Notes under the pieces: model-generated
What the model saw: the letters and a program-made list of their open reading frames with translations, nothing else
Databases searched by the model: none
What the model was told of the DNA's origin: nothing
In this document: positions 21,074-31,010 of the stretch, in pieces
Layout: every line of letters begins with the position of its first letter
Numbering within the stretch: the stretch's first letter is position 1
Program-made: the position numbers and the translations under genes
Assembly (NCBI GenBank): GCA_010015675.1
Contig: ML977025.1
Span: 66,394-130,393 of the forward strand
Reading direction: 5' to 3'
Length of the DNA stretch: 64,000 nt
Source of the DNA: Byssothecium circinans
Taxonomy: Eukaryota > Ascomycota > Dothideomycetes > Pleosporales > Massarinaceae

Positions 21074-21238
21074 GATCCGCGGCTATCGCGCAGCCGTATG
21101 TCGTGCCCTCCCCCACCACCAAGAACTACCTACTAACTTTGCGTCCAGATCACTGGCCATTTCCAGGACATATTGCGACCGATGAAAGACTCCGACCGCC
21201 GTGAAGTCATGGATACTATCCGCAAATTCTGCGACTAG
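21051..21238 (+). CDS. Small spliced gene or broken gene, unknown family
   Basis: Exon 21051-21095 and exon 21149-21238 join across a 53-bp intron (GTATGT, branch TACTAAC, acceptor CCAG) to give 44 residues: MDEDLKTEIRGYRAA then ITGHFQDILRPMKDSDRREV and so on, ending at FCD-TAG. Just after the TAG a second well-formed intron follows (GTGCGC at 21240, CACTAAC, acceptor TAG at 21290). It leads in the same frame to DIAEAADLVRPQTAAHDV and a stop. So the TAG (possibly once CAG) may have truncated a longer protein. Function unknown. Confidence 0.4.
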
Positions 21239-21801
21239 GGTGCGCCTCCTCTTCCGTCCTGCAGTCAACAACACACTAACCCGCACGTAGACATCGCCGA
21301 AGCTGCCGACTTAGTACGACCCCAAACCGCAGCGCACGATGTTTGACAGTATCCCGTCCTCACCCAAGGCAACCCCCAAGGTATCAAAGCACCCAACCAC
21401 CAGCTGGGTCACAGGTCAGAGCTAGGGTTAGGTTAATGTGGTGTAAAGGTGCGTAAGAGACATCTAGGGCTGGGATCCAAATCTACGGTTTCCGAACAGT
21501 TTCAATAAGGCTTGTGGTGCTCGCTCGTGCCATCCTCGTCGGATACGCCAACTCAGCGAAGGGTCCCGCATCGTGGAACGGTTCACTAAGCATAGCACGG
21601 ATACCACAACAGGAAAAGTGAGTTGTGATTTGGCCTCAGAAGCACGCACAAAGCGCCTAAGGGCTTTATTAAATGCGCAGATCACTCGAAGGAGATGGTA
21701 ATGGCGCACGGCGCCATAGTACCTTATATTGTAAGTATCTAGCGTCCCCCTCGATTCTTCTCGCTCGTATGCACACATCTCCAGCTCCTTGAACCTACAT
21801 C
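21239..21801. other. Spacer, promoter side of the DUF6594 gene
   Basis: Apart from the third-exon relic (21291 on) of the small gene, no coding signal is seen. Confidence 0.4.
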
Positions 21802-22934
21802 ATGGCTAATACCGAGAAACCACAACCAGACTCACAAATGAGCACAGTCCAGACGCCCTCTTCACCCGATTTTTCGCCCGACATAATGGACCCTCTGAAG
21901 GGACACCCAGCCGGTTACCCAAAATTAGCAGGACGAATGGGAATCATGCCAACCGCGGCCATGTTTCGACGATTTGGCGCACTCAATGCTCGAAACCTTC
22001 TCTATTTTCAATCCGAATTAATGTCGCTAGAGAAAAAGCTCTTCAAGGCGGAAGCTGAGGATAGCGAGAGCGACAAAGGCATGAAGAGCAAGTACGCGAA
22101 GAGCTTCTTCTGGCTCAACACCTCCACGAACGTCAAAGATGGTGAGCTGAGAGACGGAGATACCACGCAGCGTGATCTGGTCATGAAAATGCGGGAGCTC
22201 CTGAGGGATTACAGTACGTGATCCAATCCGCCTCCACCAGCGTCAGCTGTTGCTCAAAGCGTGCAGACCATGCAATTATCCAGCAGGCCACGATCCTGAA
22301 GCTCAAAGGGCCTGATCCTTTCGACCTCCACCATATCCAGAACTTTCTCTCCTGTAAGACCCTCGGCAACCATCAACTCATCGGTAACGACAGAAGTGTA
22401 TGGGGCTCGTTCGAGGATCGGAAGAGTCATAGCGATGAGCTGATTTGCCTCAAGTCGCGGGGCGATACGGATTCGTTCTCGCGCTGGCTCGGGAGTAAAG
22501 CGGTCAAGTGGATGAAGGCATGCGGGTGCCTGCGTTTCAAGGGCATCGATCGTAAATTCGGCACGGCCTCGCTCGGGGATGCTTCTATCTTCAAGGTCAC
22601 GTTTTGGGTGACGAGCATTATCGCGGCTTCGCTACCAGTTGTTAGTATTGTAGTGCTTATCAAGGTCAAAGAGCTCGAGGCGAGACTTAGCGCTATCGCC
22701 GCATTCAATGTGCTTTTGAGTGTGTGTTTGACGGTATTTACGGACGCGAAGAGGACTGACGTTTTCGTGGTGACGGCAGCGTAAGTTCTGCGGGCTGATA
22801 TAGAGGATAAGAACTAAAGAAATGCCAGGTTCGCGGCTGTCCAAGTCGTGTTTGTCGGCCAAGCTCTTGACGAAGGGCCGAAGAGGATCCTGCCCGCCGA
22901 GGGTGCGGTGTTTAACACCAGCTGTAATTGCTGA
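21802..22934 (+). CDS. DUF6594-domain membrane protein (intact copy)
   Basis: Fungus-specific family of unknown function with a soluble N-terminal domain and three C-terminal membrane helices. Three exons: 21802-22213, 22267-22780, 22829-22934. Intron 1 (53 bp) restores LLRDYNHAIIQQATILKL, the family motif; intron 2 (48 bp) lies between the second and third helices. Seen: GYPKLAGRMG at about residue 35, MFRRFGALNARNLLYFQSEL, RDLVMKMRELLRDY, then helices near VTFWVTSIIAASLPVVSIVV, LSAIAAFNVLLSVCLTVFT and VVTAAFAAVQVVFVG. The N terminus has a Ser/Pro/Gln-rich lead. About 343 residues, usual for the family. A broken relative lies at 2374-3497. Confidence 0.85.
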
Positions 22935-23312
22935 GCTGTTGACACGAACTTGAGGTTGCCGACAAATGTCGTCGTGCGATCTCTTGTGTCGAGCTCGGTA
23001 TGGATTTCCAACTGCACCACGCTTTCGCTCGTTCTGGTTTCTTATATTTAGGAATTACTTACCGTGCATTGCGTCTCCTGCATTTCGTCATTTCTTTACC
23101 TAGAAATGTCCAGGCAGCACCACATGGAGGCGCAAGAGTCCGACTTCTACTGCCCTTCCTCCACTCCGGCCGCGAGCCTCGCAAAAGAGAGAAGAAGTCC
23201 GGATGCCTCGGTGGCTGGAATAAAAGAGGGAAGAAAACTGTCGTTTGTTGTTGCCGGTACATCCGCTGCTCTGCTGCGTTTCTGTATCTAAAAGAAAAAC
23301 GAACTCACGAAT
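22935..23312. other. Spacer between convergent DUF6594 and small acidic gene
   Basis: The overlapping frames at 22.9-23.4 kb on both strands are mainly antisense shadows of the small gene and GC-rich flanks. No independent gene seen. Confidence 0.4.
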
Positions 23313-23633
23313 CTACTTCTTCTTCTCCTCTTCCCCCTTATCGAGCTGGGCTCGGAGGGCCTCTGCCTCCGCAGCCTTCTCGCGGAGCTCGCGCTGCTCC
23401 TCCTCCTCCTCTTCGGTGGTCTATTATGTGTCAGTTTACCATGTCCCACTAGACGTTACAAGTCATGCTAAGTTACATCGGCCCGAGCCTGCTCTGCTTG
23501 CGTCTTCGACGCGTCTTGGTTTTCTTTAGCTGCATTATAGCGTCAGCGCATTTCCTTCTACATATGAATATAATTAGTATCTCTATATCTCACCGTCAAC
23601 GGTGGGTTTCACAGGGCGGCGGTCGTCGCTCAT
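23313..23633 (-). CDS. Small acidic coiled-coil-like protein, 66 residues, three exons
   Basis: Exons 23633-23594, 23529-23477 and 23420-23313 on the minus strand, introns 64 and 56 bp, all GT-AG with phase kept. It starts MSDDRRPVKPTVDA, then KENQDASKTQAEQARAD, then a Glu-rich, heptad-like end (EEQRELREKAAEAEALRAQL, finishing in a Lys-rich tail before TAG). Not visible as a single open frame because each exon is short. The consistent splicing and biased composition support a real gene. Function unknown; the helical charged tail suggests a binding or scaffold role only by analogy. Confidence 0.55.
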
Positions 23634-24877
23634 CGCGTATGTGAGTTTGTGTTACGGAAAGAGTACGCACCTGCGACAGCTACAACTACATACCGTACGG
23701 CTAGCGGCTCTGCTTCGGTAGAACCTACTTGAATAAATTACTCAAATAGCTACGTGAAGGCAGATTTATTTTCTGCCTTCACCACCGTTGCTAGGGACCC
23801 ACAATTGTTACGTCATGGGCAATCTTGAGCGGCACAAACAGTGAAAGCATGAGCAGGCACCTCAAGGGAAAGGGCCAAAAACTGGAGTGTCCTACTTTGT
23901 TCTACGTTTCTCTCTGGGTCTATTGCCAAAATGATGATCTGCAGCTTGCAATTTGTCCATTTGAGGGGAACAGGTACTTTTAAGATAACTTCACGGAGGG
24001 CTATCGTTCTGGTCGCGGTCTGATGTTTCGATCGTTGTAAATGGAGGAATATGTGTAAAGGAGCCTGATTTGTAATTTGGTAAGTCCTAAAGTATTGATA
24101 GAAGTGAGGCTCCTATATTTCTATCTCCCAACTTCAATTTTACTCACTCACGAACTTACCCCTCCCCGCTCTCTCCTCTTCGTCTAAACCCTAAACGCAC
24201 GCTACTTAATCACATCACTCCCTTCCTCTTCTTTCAAAAATTTCTCTGCAACTAGCTTAGAAAACGCCTACGAAGGAGAGTCAGTAGACTTGGCGGTGCA
24301 GGCGATAAAGTAGGAGAGGGGGTAAGGAGGTAGAGAAGTGAAAGTAGGTTGAATAGGCACTAGGCGCAGAGGTGTAGATGCAGGGTAAGTGTGGCAGAGA
24401 TGTTAGATAAAAGGTAGTTTAATAAGAATTCATTGCTAAGTAGATATATATAGTGTGCTTAGCTTAATAAGGGATAATGTATATAAATTAAAATATATAA
24501 CTTTATAGTTGTTTAGATACATTTACTATAGGGAGATAAAATAATATAATTAATGCGAGATTTACTAATTTGCCGACCTAAAGTAATTGGTTTAAGAAGT
24601 CCGATATCGCTAGTCTAGGGGTAACTTGTATATCTTTAAACGATACCTTTTCATGCTTTTCACCTGAGCTTGCAACTTCTTAAGCAAGTATTCAGATACT
24701 ACTATTAGGATTACGCGCGTATAACTACTACTTAGCTCACTTATTTGATACCTAAATTACATACTCTATACGCCCCCCCTCTGAACCCCACTCCGTTTCC
24801 CCAACTCTCAAGTATACCCTTTAACCCCAACTCTCAACTTTCACCCCCGTCTCCCACCTCGCCCCACCCACCCGTCT
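23634..24877. other. Spacer with hairpin and AT-rich tract
   Basis: Holds the perfect inverted repeat at 23754-23782 and an AT-rich stretch at about 24400-24780. 24780-24880 is pyrimidine-rich. No gene seen. Confidence 0.4.
23754..23782. repeat. Perfect 11-bp inverted repeat with 7-base loop
   Basis: GTGAAGGCAGA, loop TTTATTT, TCTGCCTTCAC. Could be two abutting ends of a small element or a transcript hairpin. No coding sequence around it. Confidence 0.55.
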
Positions 24878-25484
24878 CTATCCCTCTCTTCCCCCTCTCC
24901 TAACTCCCTGTCTCTCTCTAGCATCCCCTCTTCCTCCACGACCGCCTCTACCACCAAATACCCCTGCTCGGCCAGCTATGCGTACATAACCACACGGTAC
25001 ACCACCTACATCTACATCTACATCTACATCTACCCTCTCCTCCTCATTCCCCAAACCCCGCCCTAGATCCGTCCAGGACGAAGGTGCATGTATCGAGATC
25101 TGTTCCATTAAAGCAGAAGCAGGAGCTAGACCTACTGACTGCGCGGTCGAATTTTGTATCGTATTCTGCGGGGCGAGACGAGTAGTCGAACTCAGAGATC
25201 CTGCATGCTTCGCAAAGGAATTATGCGCCGTGGCGGTCTTTGGCGTCTTGACCTGTGGCGTTGAGATGAGAGGAGAGGTTCGCTTGGTTGGTGTACTTAT
25301 GTAATTGGACTACGGCGTCTGTGTCTGGTTTTTTTAGCTAACTGCACAGCAGTGATAGTAATGGCGTTGTAAGCCTACACTTCTTATTTAGAGAAGTAGT
25401 ACTATTAATATTTGGATTTTAGTCTTAACTTTGTTAGATAGTGGGATTGGGATTGGAATTGGGAGGTCTGACAGGAGAAGACAT
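24878..25484 (-). pseudogene. Decayed gene for a Ser/Thr/Pro-rich protein
   Basis: The minus strand opens with ATG at 25484 (MSSPVRPPNSNPNPTI) and hits TAA at 25436. After a plausible intron (acceptor CCAG at 25325) the reading is TQTP, TAG at 25312, then an open frame of about 144 codons to the TAG at 24880-24878. That frame holds ISTPTKRTSPLISTPQVKTP, IHAPSSWTDLGRGLGNEEE, a VDVDVDVDV repeat and a Gly/Arg-rich end. The two disabling stops are the CAA-to-TAA and CAG-to-TAG kind. Family not recognised; the protein-like composition over 150 codons makes chance less likely. Confidence 0.45.
25002..25034. repeat. Hexanucleotide repeat (CTACAT)n
   Basis: About five units of CTACAT on the plus strand, encoding the VDVDVDVDV run of the minus-strand pseudogene. 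Confidence 0.8.
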
Positions 25485-25875
25485 AGTGTGGCGGACTTGG
25501 GAGGAGTCATGTGATACTGGGGAGAAAGGAGCTTTATCTTAGGTTGGGAAGGCAGTGGCGATCAATTTAACTCTTCTTTGAAGGTCTAGAACCAGTTCAA
25601 GGCTTCCTTCCTCTAAGCATGGATTTTGGGGGAGTGACCTTATTGTTATTTTATTTTTTTTGTTAGGCATCATGCCGATATCGATTAGCGCTTTTGATAG
25701 GATTGCCTGGGGTTGAGATTCCCAGGCATGTATGTGCGTGATCGTGACGGTGCTGGTGCTGGTATATTTACCTGCTTTCACTTTGTAGAAAATATGAGCA
25801 CTCAACAATTCCCCCAAGATAACGTCTGCGCTTCAAACCACCAGCATAAATCCCGGAAATACCTAAATCACACAC
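25485..25875. other. Spacer, no gene seen
   Basis: A 92-codon minus frame at 25539-25817 has no family likeness. Nothing else noted. Confidence 0.35.
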
Positions 25876-26142
25876 TTACTTACCCACACTCCTTCTCGCT
25901 TCCACGCTACCAAAACCCCAACACCAACCACCTCCCCTAACAGACTCCCCAACAACCTCCACCCTTTCCGCAAAAAGCGCTCTAGGAACCTCTTCCTCAT
26001 CCCTCTTCCAGTCCCCAACATACGTAATACGATCCTCCTCTACCCCTACCCCCACGATCAGCTCCAAACCAAATCCCCCCAACCCCTCAGCAAACAAAGT
26101 CAACCAAATCCCCCCCAAAAACGGCCCAACCGACTCTTCTCC
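25876..26142 (-). pseudogene. Possible 3' exon of a lost gene
   Basis: The minus strand is open for about 88 codons, with GPFLGGIWLTLFAEGLGGFG then LELIVGVGVEEDRITYVGDW and a charged stretch, ending at the stop at 25876. It is G-rich in the sense direction, as 3' ends of real genes in this window are. No upstream exon or family could be identified. May be a chance frame in skewed DNA. Confidence 0.25.
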
Positions 26143-26593
26143 CTCCTACCTGCCTCATCGTCCCAAAGCACACAAACACAAAAAAAGGGGGAGGGACTGT
26201 CTGTAGGGTGGGAGGGAGCGTATTCCTAACCTAGGGGTTCTTTTTTGTGGGGGTGGAGGATCACTAGGTGATGAGGAGTGTAGTCAATAGAGTCATAACA
26301 ATGAAGAAACGAGCCCAAGCATAGGTCCGCCGATGGAGTAAGAAGATGTTCAGCGAAGTATGAATATGAGAGGTCTTTTCGATACGTGCGTGGTGATTGT
26401 ACAGAGGTAGTTTTGACAGTGATGAAGGGGAGGAGAATGTAGTGCTAAATACAAAGATGTGAAAGAGAAAAAACAATGCCAACGCCCCATCCATCCTATC
26501 CCCCCCATAGCAAAAATCATGCAAATAAGAAGAACAGCAGGTTGAGGGGGTTTCGCTTTTCGTCAACATCGCTCGATCAAAAACATTACCACA
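26143..26593. other. 3' flank of TOM70
   Basis: AT- and purine-rich spacer directly downstream of the TOM70 stop; no coding signal. Confidence 0.45.
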
Positions 26594-28667
26594 TTACCGC
26601 ATTCCCGGCGCGCCCATGGACCCCATAGCCCCTAGTCTCGACGCCAACTTTGGATATTTTTCTTGCACCTATACCGCGCGCGTTAGCATCTCTTCTATCA
26701 TGCGCAACGCAATGGGGTATTCCCATGGGTCGGAAACGCGCGGATATCGTGCACATACCTCCAACTGTGTCCGAGTCGCCTCCGCATAGCTCAGCGCATT
26801 TACAATCTCGCCTTCTGTTCTTGAGAGCTCGGCGGCGCGCTCAAAGTACTTGAGCGCTTCTGTGACCTTGCCCTGCTGCAGAAGCAATTGTGCCATTGTT
26901 GCGACGGCGATGTCGCATTCCGGGTCGATGATAAGCGCCTTCTGGCAAAGCTTCTCCGCTTCGGAGAAGTCGTTCTTCCATTGAAACAGCGCGAGCGCCT
27001 TGTTGATAAGCGGGAGCACATTTATGCCCATCGTCTTGAGCTTGGTCTCCATTTCTACCGCAGTATCGAACTTCTCAATCGCCTCTTGGTATTTCTGCTG
27101 ATCGAGAAGCAGCTCGCCGTAGTAGTTGTACACGTCGGGGACATCCTTGAAGTTCTTCATGCAGCGACGGAAAGTGGCCATGGAAGATGCGATGCTGCCC
27201 ATCTTGTATTGTGTCACGCCCAATTGTATGTGCGAGAAGATGAAGTCGGGATCGAGATCGATGGATTTCTGGTAGTCCTTTGCCGCTTCACCAAACTCGG
27301 CCTTGATGAAGTGTAGCTGGGCGCGGTGGTAGTAGATATCGGGGTCGTCCTTGTTCTGCTCGAGCGCGGACGCGAAATCGGCTTCGGCGGCGTCGGGGTT
27401 TGCTGTTGCTGTTAGCTGCGTACGATGTGTTCCGTGATTGACTTACCGAGCTCGAGATGCATGCTCGCGCGCTTGATGAAGCTTTGGGTTAGAGATGGCT
27501 GGAGCTCAACACTTTTGTCCATGTCTTTGAGGGCATCGTCGTTATCGCCTTTCAGGTATCCGAATGTTCCGCGCATGTTGTATGCAAAAGCCTCATGCTC
27601 TCCCAAATCGCCCAGTTCCAACGCCCGGTCGAATGCTGACGCAGCTTCTGCATAGCCATCGCCGGTCTTGTTGTTCATCTCCTTGAGCCCCTTGCGGAGC
27701 TGCCCTTTTCCGCTCTCCTCGTCCAACTCGGCCTCATCCTCAAGACCAGCGGGCGGCGGCCTCGGGCGGAAGCTCTGGAGATAGTTCGTGACAAAGGTGG
27801 GGCTCGGCAGCTTCTTCTCCTTTGAGGCGAGGATAGCCTTGCCCTTGGCTTCCGCGACCTTCTTCAGTAACCGCTCGACGCTCTGGGCGCTGCTCTCGTT
27901 GCGGAAGCCGTCGATGATGCAGCTCGCCGTGTAGTCCAGCAGTGCTTCGCTGTTGCGGTCGACCTGCTCGTATGCGTTCGCCCGCCTGTTAAGCGCCTTG
28001 ACGTATTCGTTGTCGAGGTTGATGGCGGCCGTGGTGTCCTCAATCACCTTTTCCCACTCCGACATGGCGTTCCAGCACGCTGCGCGATTCGAGTAGAAGA
28101 CGGGGTCCTGTTTGCAGAGGATGGCCTTGCCGTAGAGGTCGATGGCGCGGTTGTAGTCTTTCGAGCCGTATGCCTTATTGCCTGCTGCCTTGAGCTTGGC
28201 TGCATATTCTTTGCGCTCCTGCTGCGCGTTAGCCATGCGCCATCATATCATGGGTGAATAGAAAGTACCTCATCCGACAGCGCGCCGACAGAGCCCTCGT
28301 CCACCTCCGGGAGCTCATCTTCCGATGCTGTTGTCACCGACGCTTTCTTGGGCTCTGCCTGAGTGTCCTGCTCCTTGTCCTTTGACGCCTCCTTCTCCGC
28401 GCGGTCCTTGGCCTTCTTACGGTCGCGCTTTTGTTTCCTCTTGTTGGCGGCTGTGGGGGTGCTCGAGTCCCTCTTGTCGTCTGATAGGTAGTAGATGACG
28501 CCGCCTGCGCCGACGACGAGGGTGAGGCCCGCGACTGTGTATACGACGCCCTTGTGCTCAGACGCCCATGTTGATATACGATCCCATAGCCCGCTCGTGC
28601 CTTGTTGCGGAATTTCGACGGGGAACGGGCCGGGGCTATTAGGGAGTGGAGCTGCGTTGGCCGACAT
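26594..28667 (-). CDS. TOM70: Mitochondrial import receptor Tom70 (TPR protein)
   Basis: Outer-membrane receptor that takes Hsp70/Hsp90-bound carrier preproteins. Four exons: 28667-28269, 28221-27447, 27402-26759, 26668-26594; 630 residues, usual for the family. Seen: one membrane helix at about 41-61 ([21 protein letters not shown]) after a Pro-rich lead, a charged Lys/Glu linker, the first TPR repeats ([34 protein letters not shown]), a middle QSFRPRPPP segment, and further TPRs ([37 protein letters not shown]). The last intron (90 bp) is needed to reach the family ending [10 protein letters not shown], which the unspliced frame misses. The acceptors of introns 1 and 2 each have an in-frame alternative 3-6 bases away. 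Divergent to ADC lyase. Confidence 0.95.
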
Positions 28668-29484
28668 GTTTTTGTCGAGGCGATAAAGAGAAGAACGGGA
28701 GGAAGGAGGTGATGAGTAATGGAGAGCAACGGCGATAGAAAGAAGTCGAGGAACGCGCTCAATGGGCGGTTGTGCAGATGGAGTGACGACTGCTCGCGTT
28801 GCGTGAGAGCTTCATGAAATTTAGGAGCTGATGAGTAAGGTGATGGCCTGAGCTCCCGAGGGCGAGACGTCATCGGTATACCACTTTCTCGAACCCACCA
28901 TTTAAACCTATCTTTTACACAAAGCTTATACGGACTCCGGTCAACACGCTCCACCGCATTCGACAATAGCATATTCTATAAACAACGTCGCGGCAATTGT
29001 ATCTCCTCGATAAGAGTCACGTCACGTGCCCAATTCCTCTCACCGTGTCCCCCACCCGCAGCCTCAACAAAGGTGTGTAGCCCCTTAGATCATGTCACGT
29101 ATGAGAGCCAGATGTACAGCATGCGGTACTAGCCTATAGTCTTGCTTCTTCACCACGCCACGTCCGTATGCACGAAGAACCGGCATCGGCCCTTTAGCGA
29201 ATCACCTTGAGTCGCCTGCCGAGCTTTCTGCACAGTACATATGTGCTTTTGTACCACCTCACCTGTCCAGTGCTAATTGAGAGAAGACACGATCTTCACC
29301 TAATCCCATTTATCCGTGTCATCGGAAAAGCCGGTAGGTGCGGACCTACACAGTACGTTGTGCTCGTTAGTCGCTCTTTAGCCCTCGTCAGCTATCAATG
29401 CAATACTTGACGTTTTCCAACCCCGTGGACATCCTCAGAAAATGATTCCTGATATCACCTGCTAACTACATAAGGACTTTAAAC
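28668..29484. other. Divergent promoter region, TOM70 / aminodeoxychorismate lyase
   Basis: About 820 bp. Frames on the minus strand here are extensions of the TOM70 5' region and show no family likeness. Confidence 0.5.
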
Positions 29485-30731
29485 ATGCCTACAGAGACGG
29501 AATTCCACCTCTTCACCTCTCTCCGCTATGGTCCGTAAATCGCATCCCGATCCTCCAGCCACCGCTCCCAAACTATACATAAAACATGACTTCCGGATTT
29601 CCCACCTGATAACAAGAAGAATACTAACCCCATTCCCTTCCTCAAGACCCCCTCCTTCTCACCTCCTCCGAAAACTCCCAACCATGGCTGAATTACATCA
29701 CGCCCTCGCCGTTCTATATGCTCGCTTACCACCGTGACCGCATGCTCGAAGCAGCCCAGCACTTCGACTTCGACGCCGTAGCCGCGAAGTTAGAAGATGG
29801 GAAAGCTCTACATGAAGAGCTGTTGAAAGAAGTAAAGACGTATATTGAAAATGGTGGGAAAGATGAAGCGTTGAAGGTACTTTCTTTCCTTTACTTTAGT
29901 CATCCAGATAGAATGAAGAAAAAGCTGACATCGAAATAGCTGCGTATACTATTCGACAAACAAGGAAGCATGACCGTGGAATTCATGCCCCTACCACCCG
30001 TCCCACTCTCCACACTCTACCCCCCCTCCCTCACGCCCCCAACACCCCATCCAACGACCCCTTCCTCCACCCCCGACTTCAAACCCTCCCCCCTCACCGG
30101 CGGCGCCCTAACACTTGGACCCACGGACTCCCTCCCCAGCACCTCCCAACCCCAATCTCAATCAACCACCCCAACACCTCCCTCACCCCCAGAATGGGTC
30201 CTCCGTCTCGACACCGCCCCCACGCCCTCCACGCCCTTCACCTTACTAAAAACCACCTACCGCGCTTTCTACGACCAGTCCCGCGCACGAGCCCTCCCCA
30301 CCAACCCCCTCGGAAACGCATACACCGAAGTCCTCCTCTACAACGAAGTCTCCGAGCTAACAGAAGGCTCAACGACATCGCTGTACTTCTTCCGCGGCGG
30401 GCGCTGGGTCACGCCTCCCGTCGGGGTGCCTGCAGGAGAATTCACATCTTCGACGTTGAAGACGGACGGAGCTGGCGATGATGGCGAGGGAGCGGGGAAC
30501 AGCAACGCGGATGAAGGCGAACTCAGGAAACCGTTTGCGGGGCGCTGGGGCCATAGTTTGAGGAGCGCGAAGGTGGGCGCTGGGGGCCAGAGGGGCACGA
30601 GTAGGAGGTGGGCGCTGAAGAAGGGGTTTTGTATGGAGGAACCTGTTGGTGTTGATACTGTGGGTGTGGGTGAGGGGGTGTGGGTTAGTAATGGGGTTAG
30701 GGGGTTTGGGTTTGGGAGGGTTGTTGAGTAG
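29485..30731 (+). CDS. Aminodeoxychorismate lyase (class IV PLP enzyme, p-aminobenzoate synthesis)
   Basis: Cleaves 4-amino-4-deoxychorismate to p-aminobenzoate and pyruvate for folate synthesis (yeast ABZ2 function). Three exons: 29485-29530, 29647-29876, 29940-30731; 355 residues. Intron 1 must use the donor GTCCGT to give LRYDPLLLTSSENS, a family motif; the nearby stronger-looking GTAAAT breaks frame. Seen: FHLFTSLRYDPLL, PFYMLAYHRDRM, Lys at about 196 in LLKTTYRAFYDQSR (expected PLP Schiff-base lysine), ELTEGSTTSLYFFRGGRWVT, PVGVPAGEF, GTSRRWALKKGF and VWVSNGVRGFGFGRV. A Pro/Ser-rich insert lies at about 115-175. The last 100 bp are extremely G-rich. Confidence 0.9.
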
Positions 30732-31010
30732 GGAGGAAGAAGTGAGTGGGAAAGAAAGAAAGAAAGAAAGAGAGCAAAGCACATATTAGGTATTTTTTCT
30801 TTGATGATAGTCTGATAGATAGATTCAGGGGGTAAGAGATTATTTTATTTATCCATGCGCTCGAAAGACGAAAAGAAGAAGAAGAATAGCAAATTACTAC
30901 ACCAGGAACAAAAGAGTGAATAAAGTGCACCGCGTAAAAATAAAAGCCAAAACAGTCTCTCCCGTCACAATCTACCTCCCACCATCCCCCGGACATCACT
31001 TCCCTCCAGC

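Noticed and set aside
22906..22934. Further exon after the DUF6594 stop
   Set aside because: The third exon ends cleanly at TGA 22932; no donor consistent with extension was seen.
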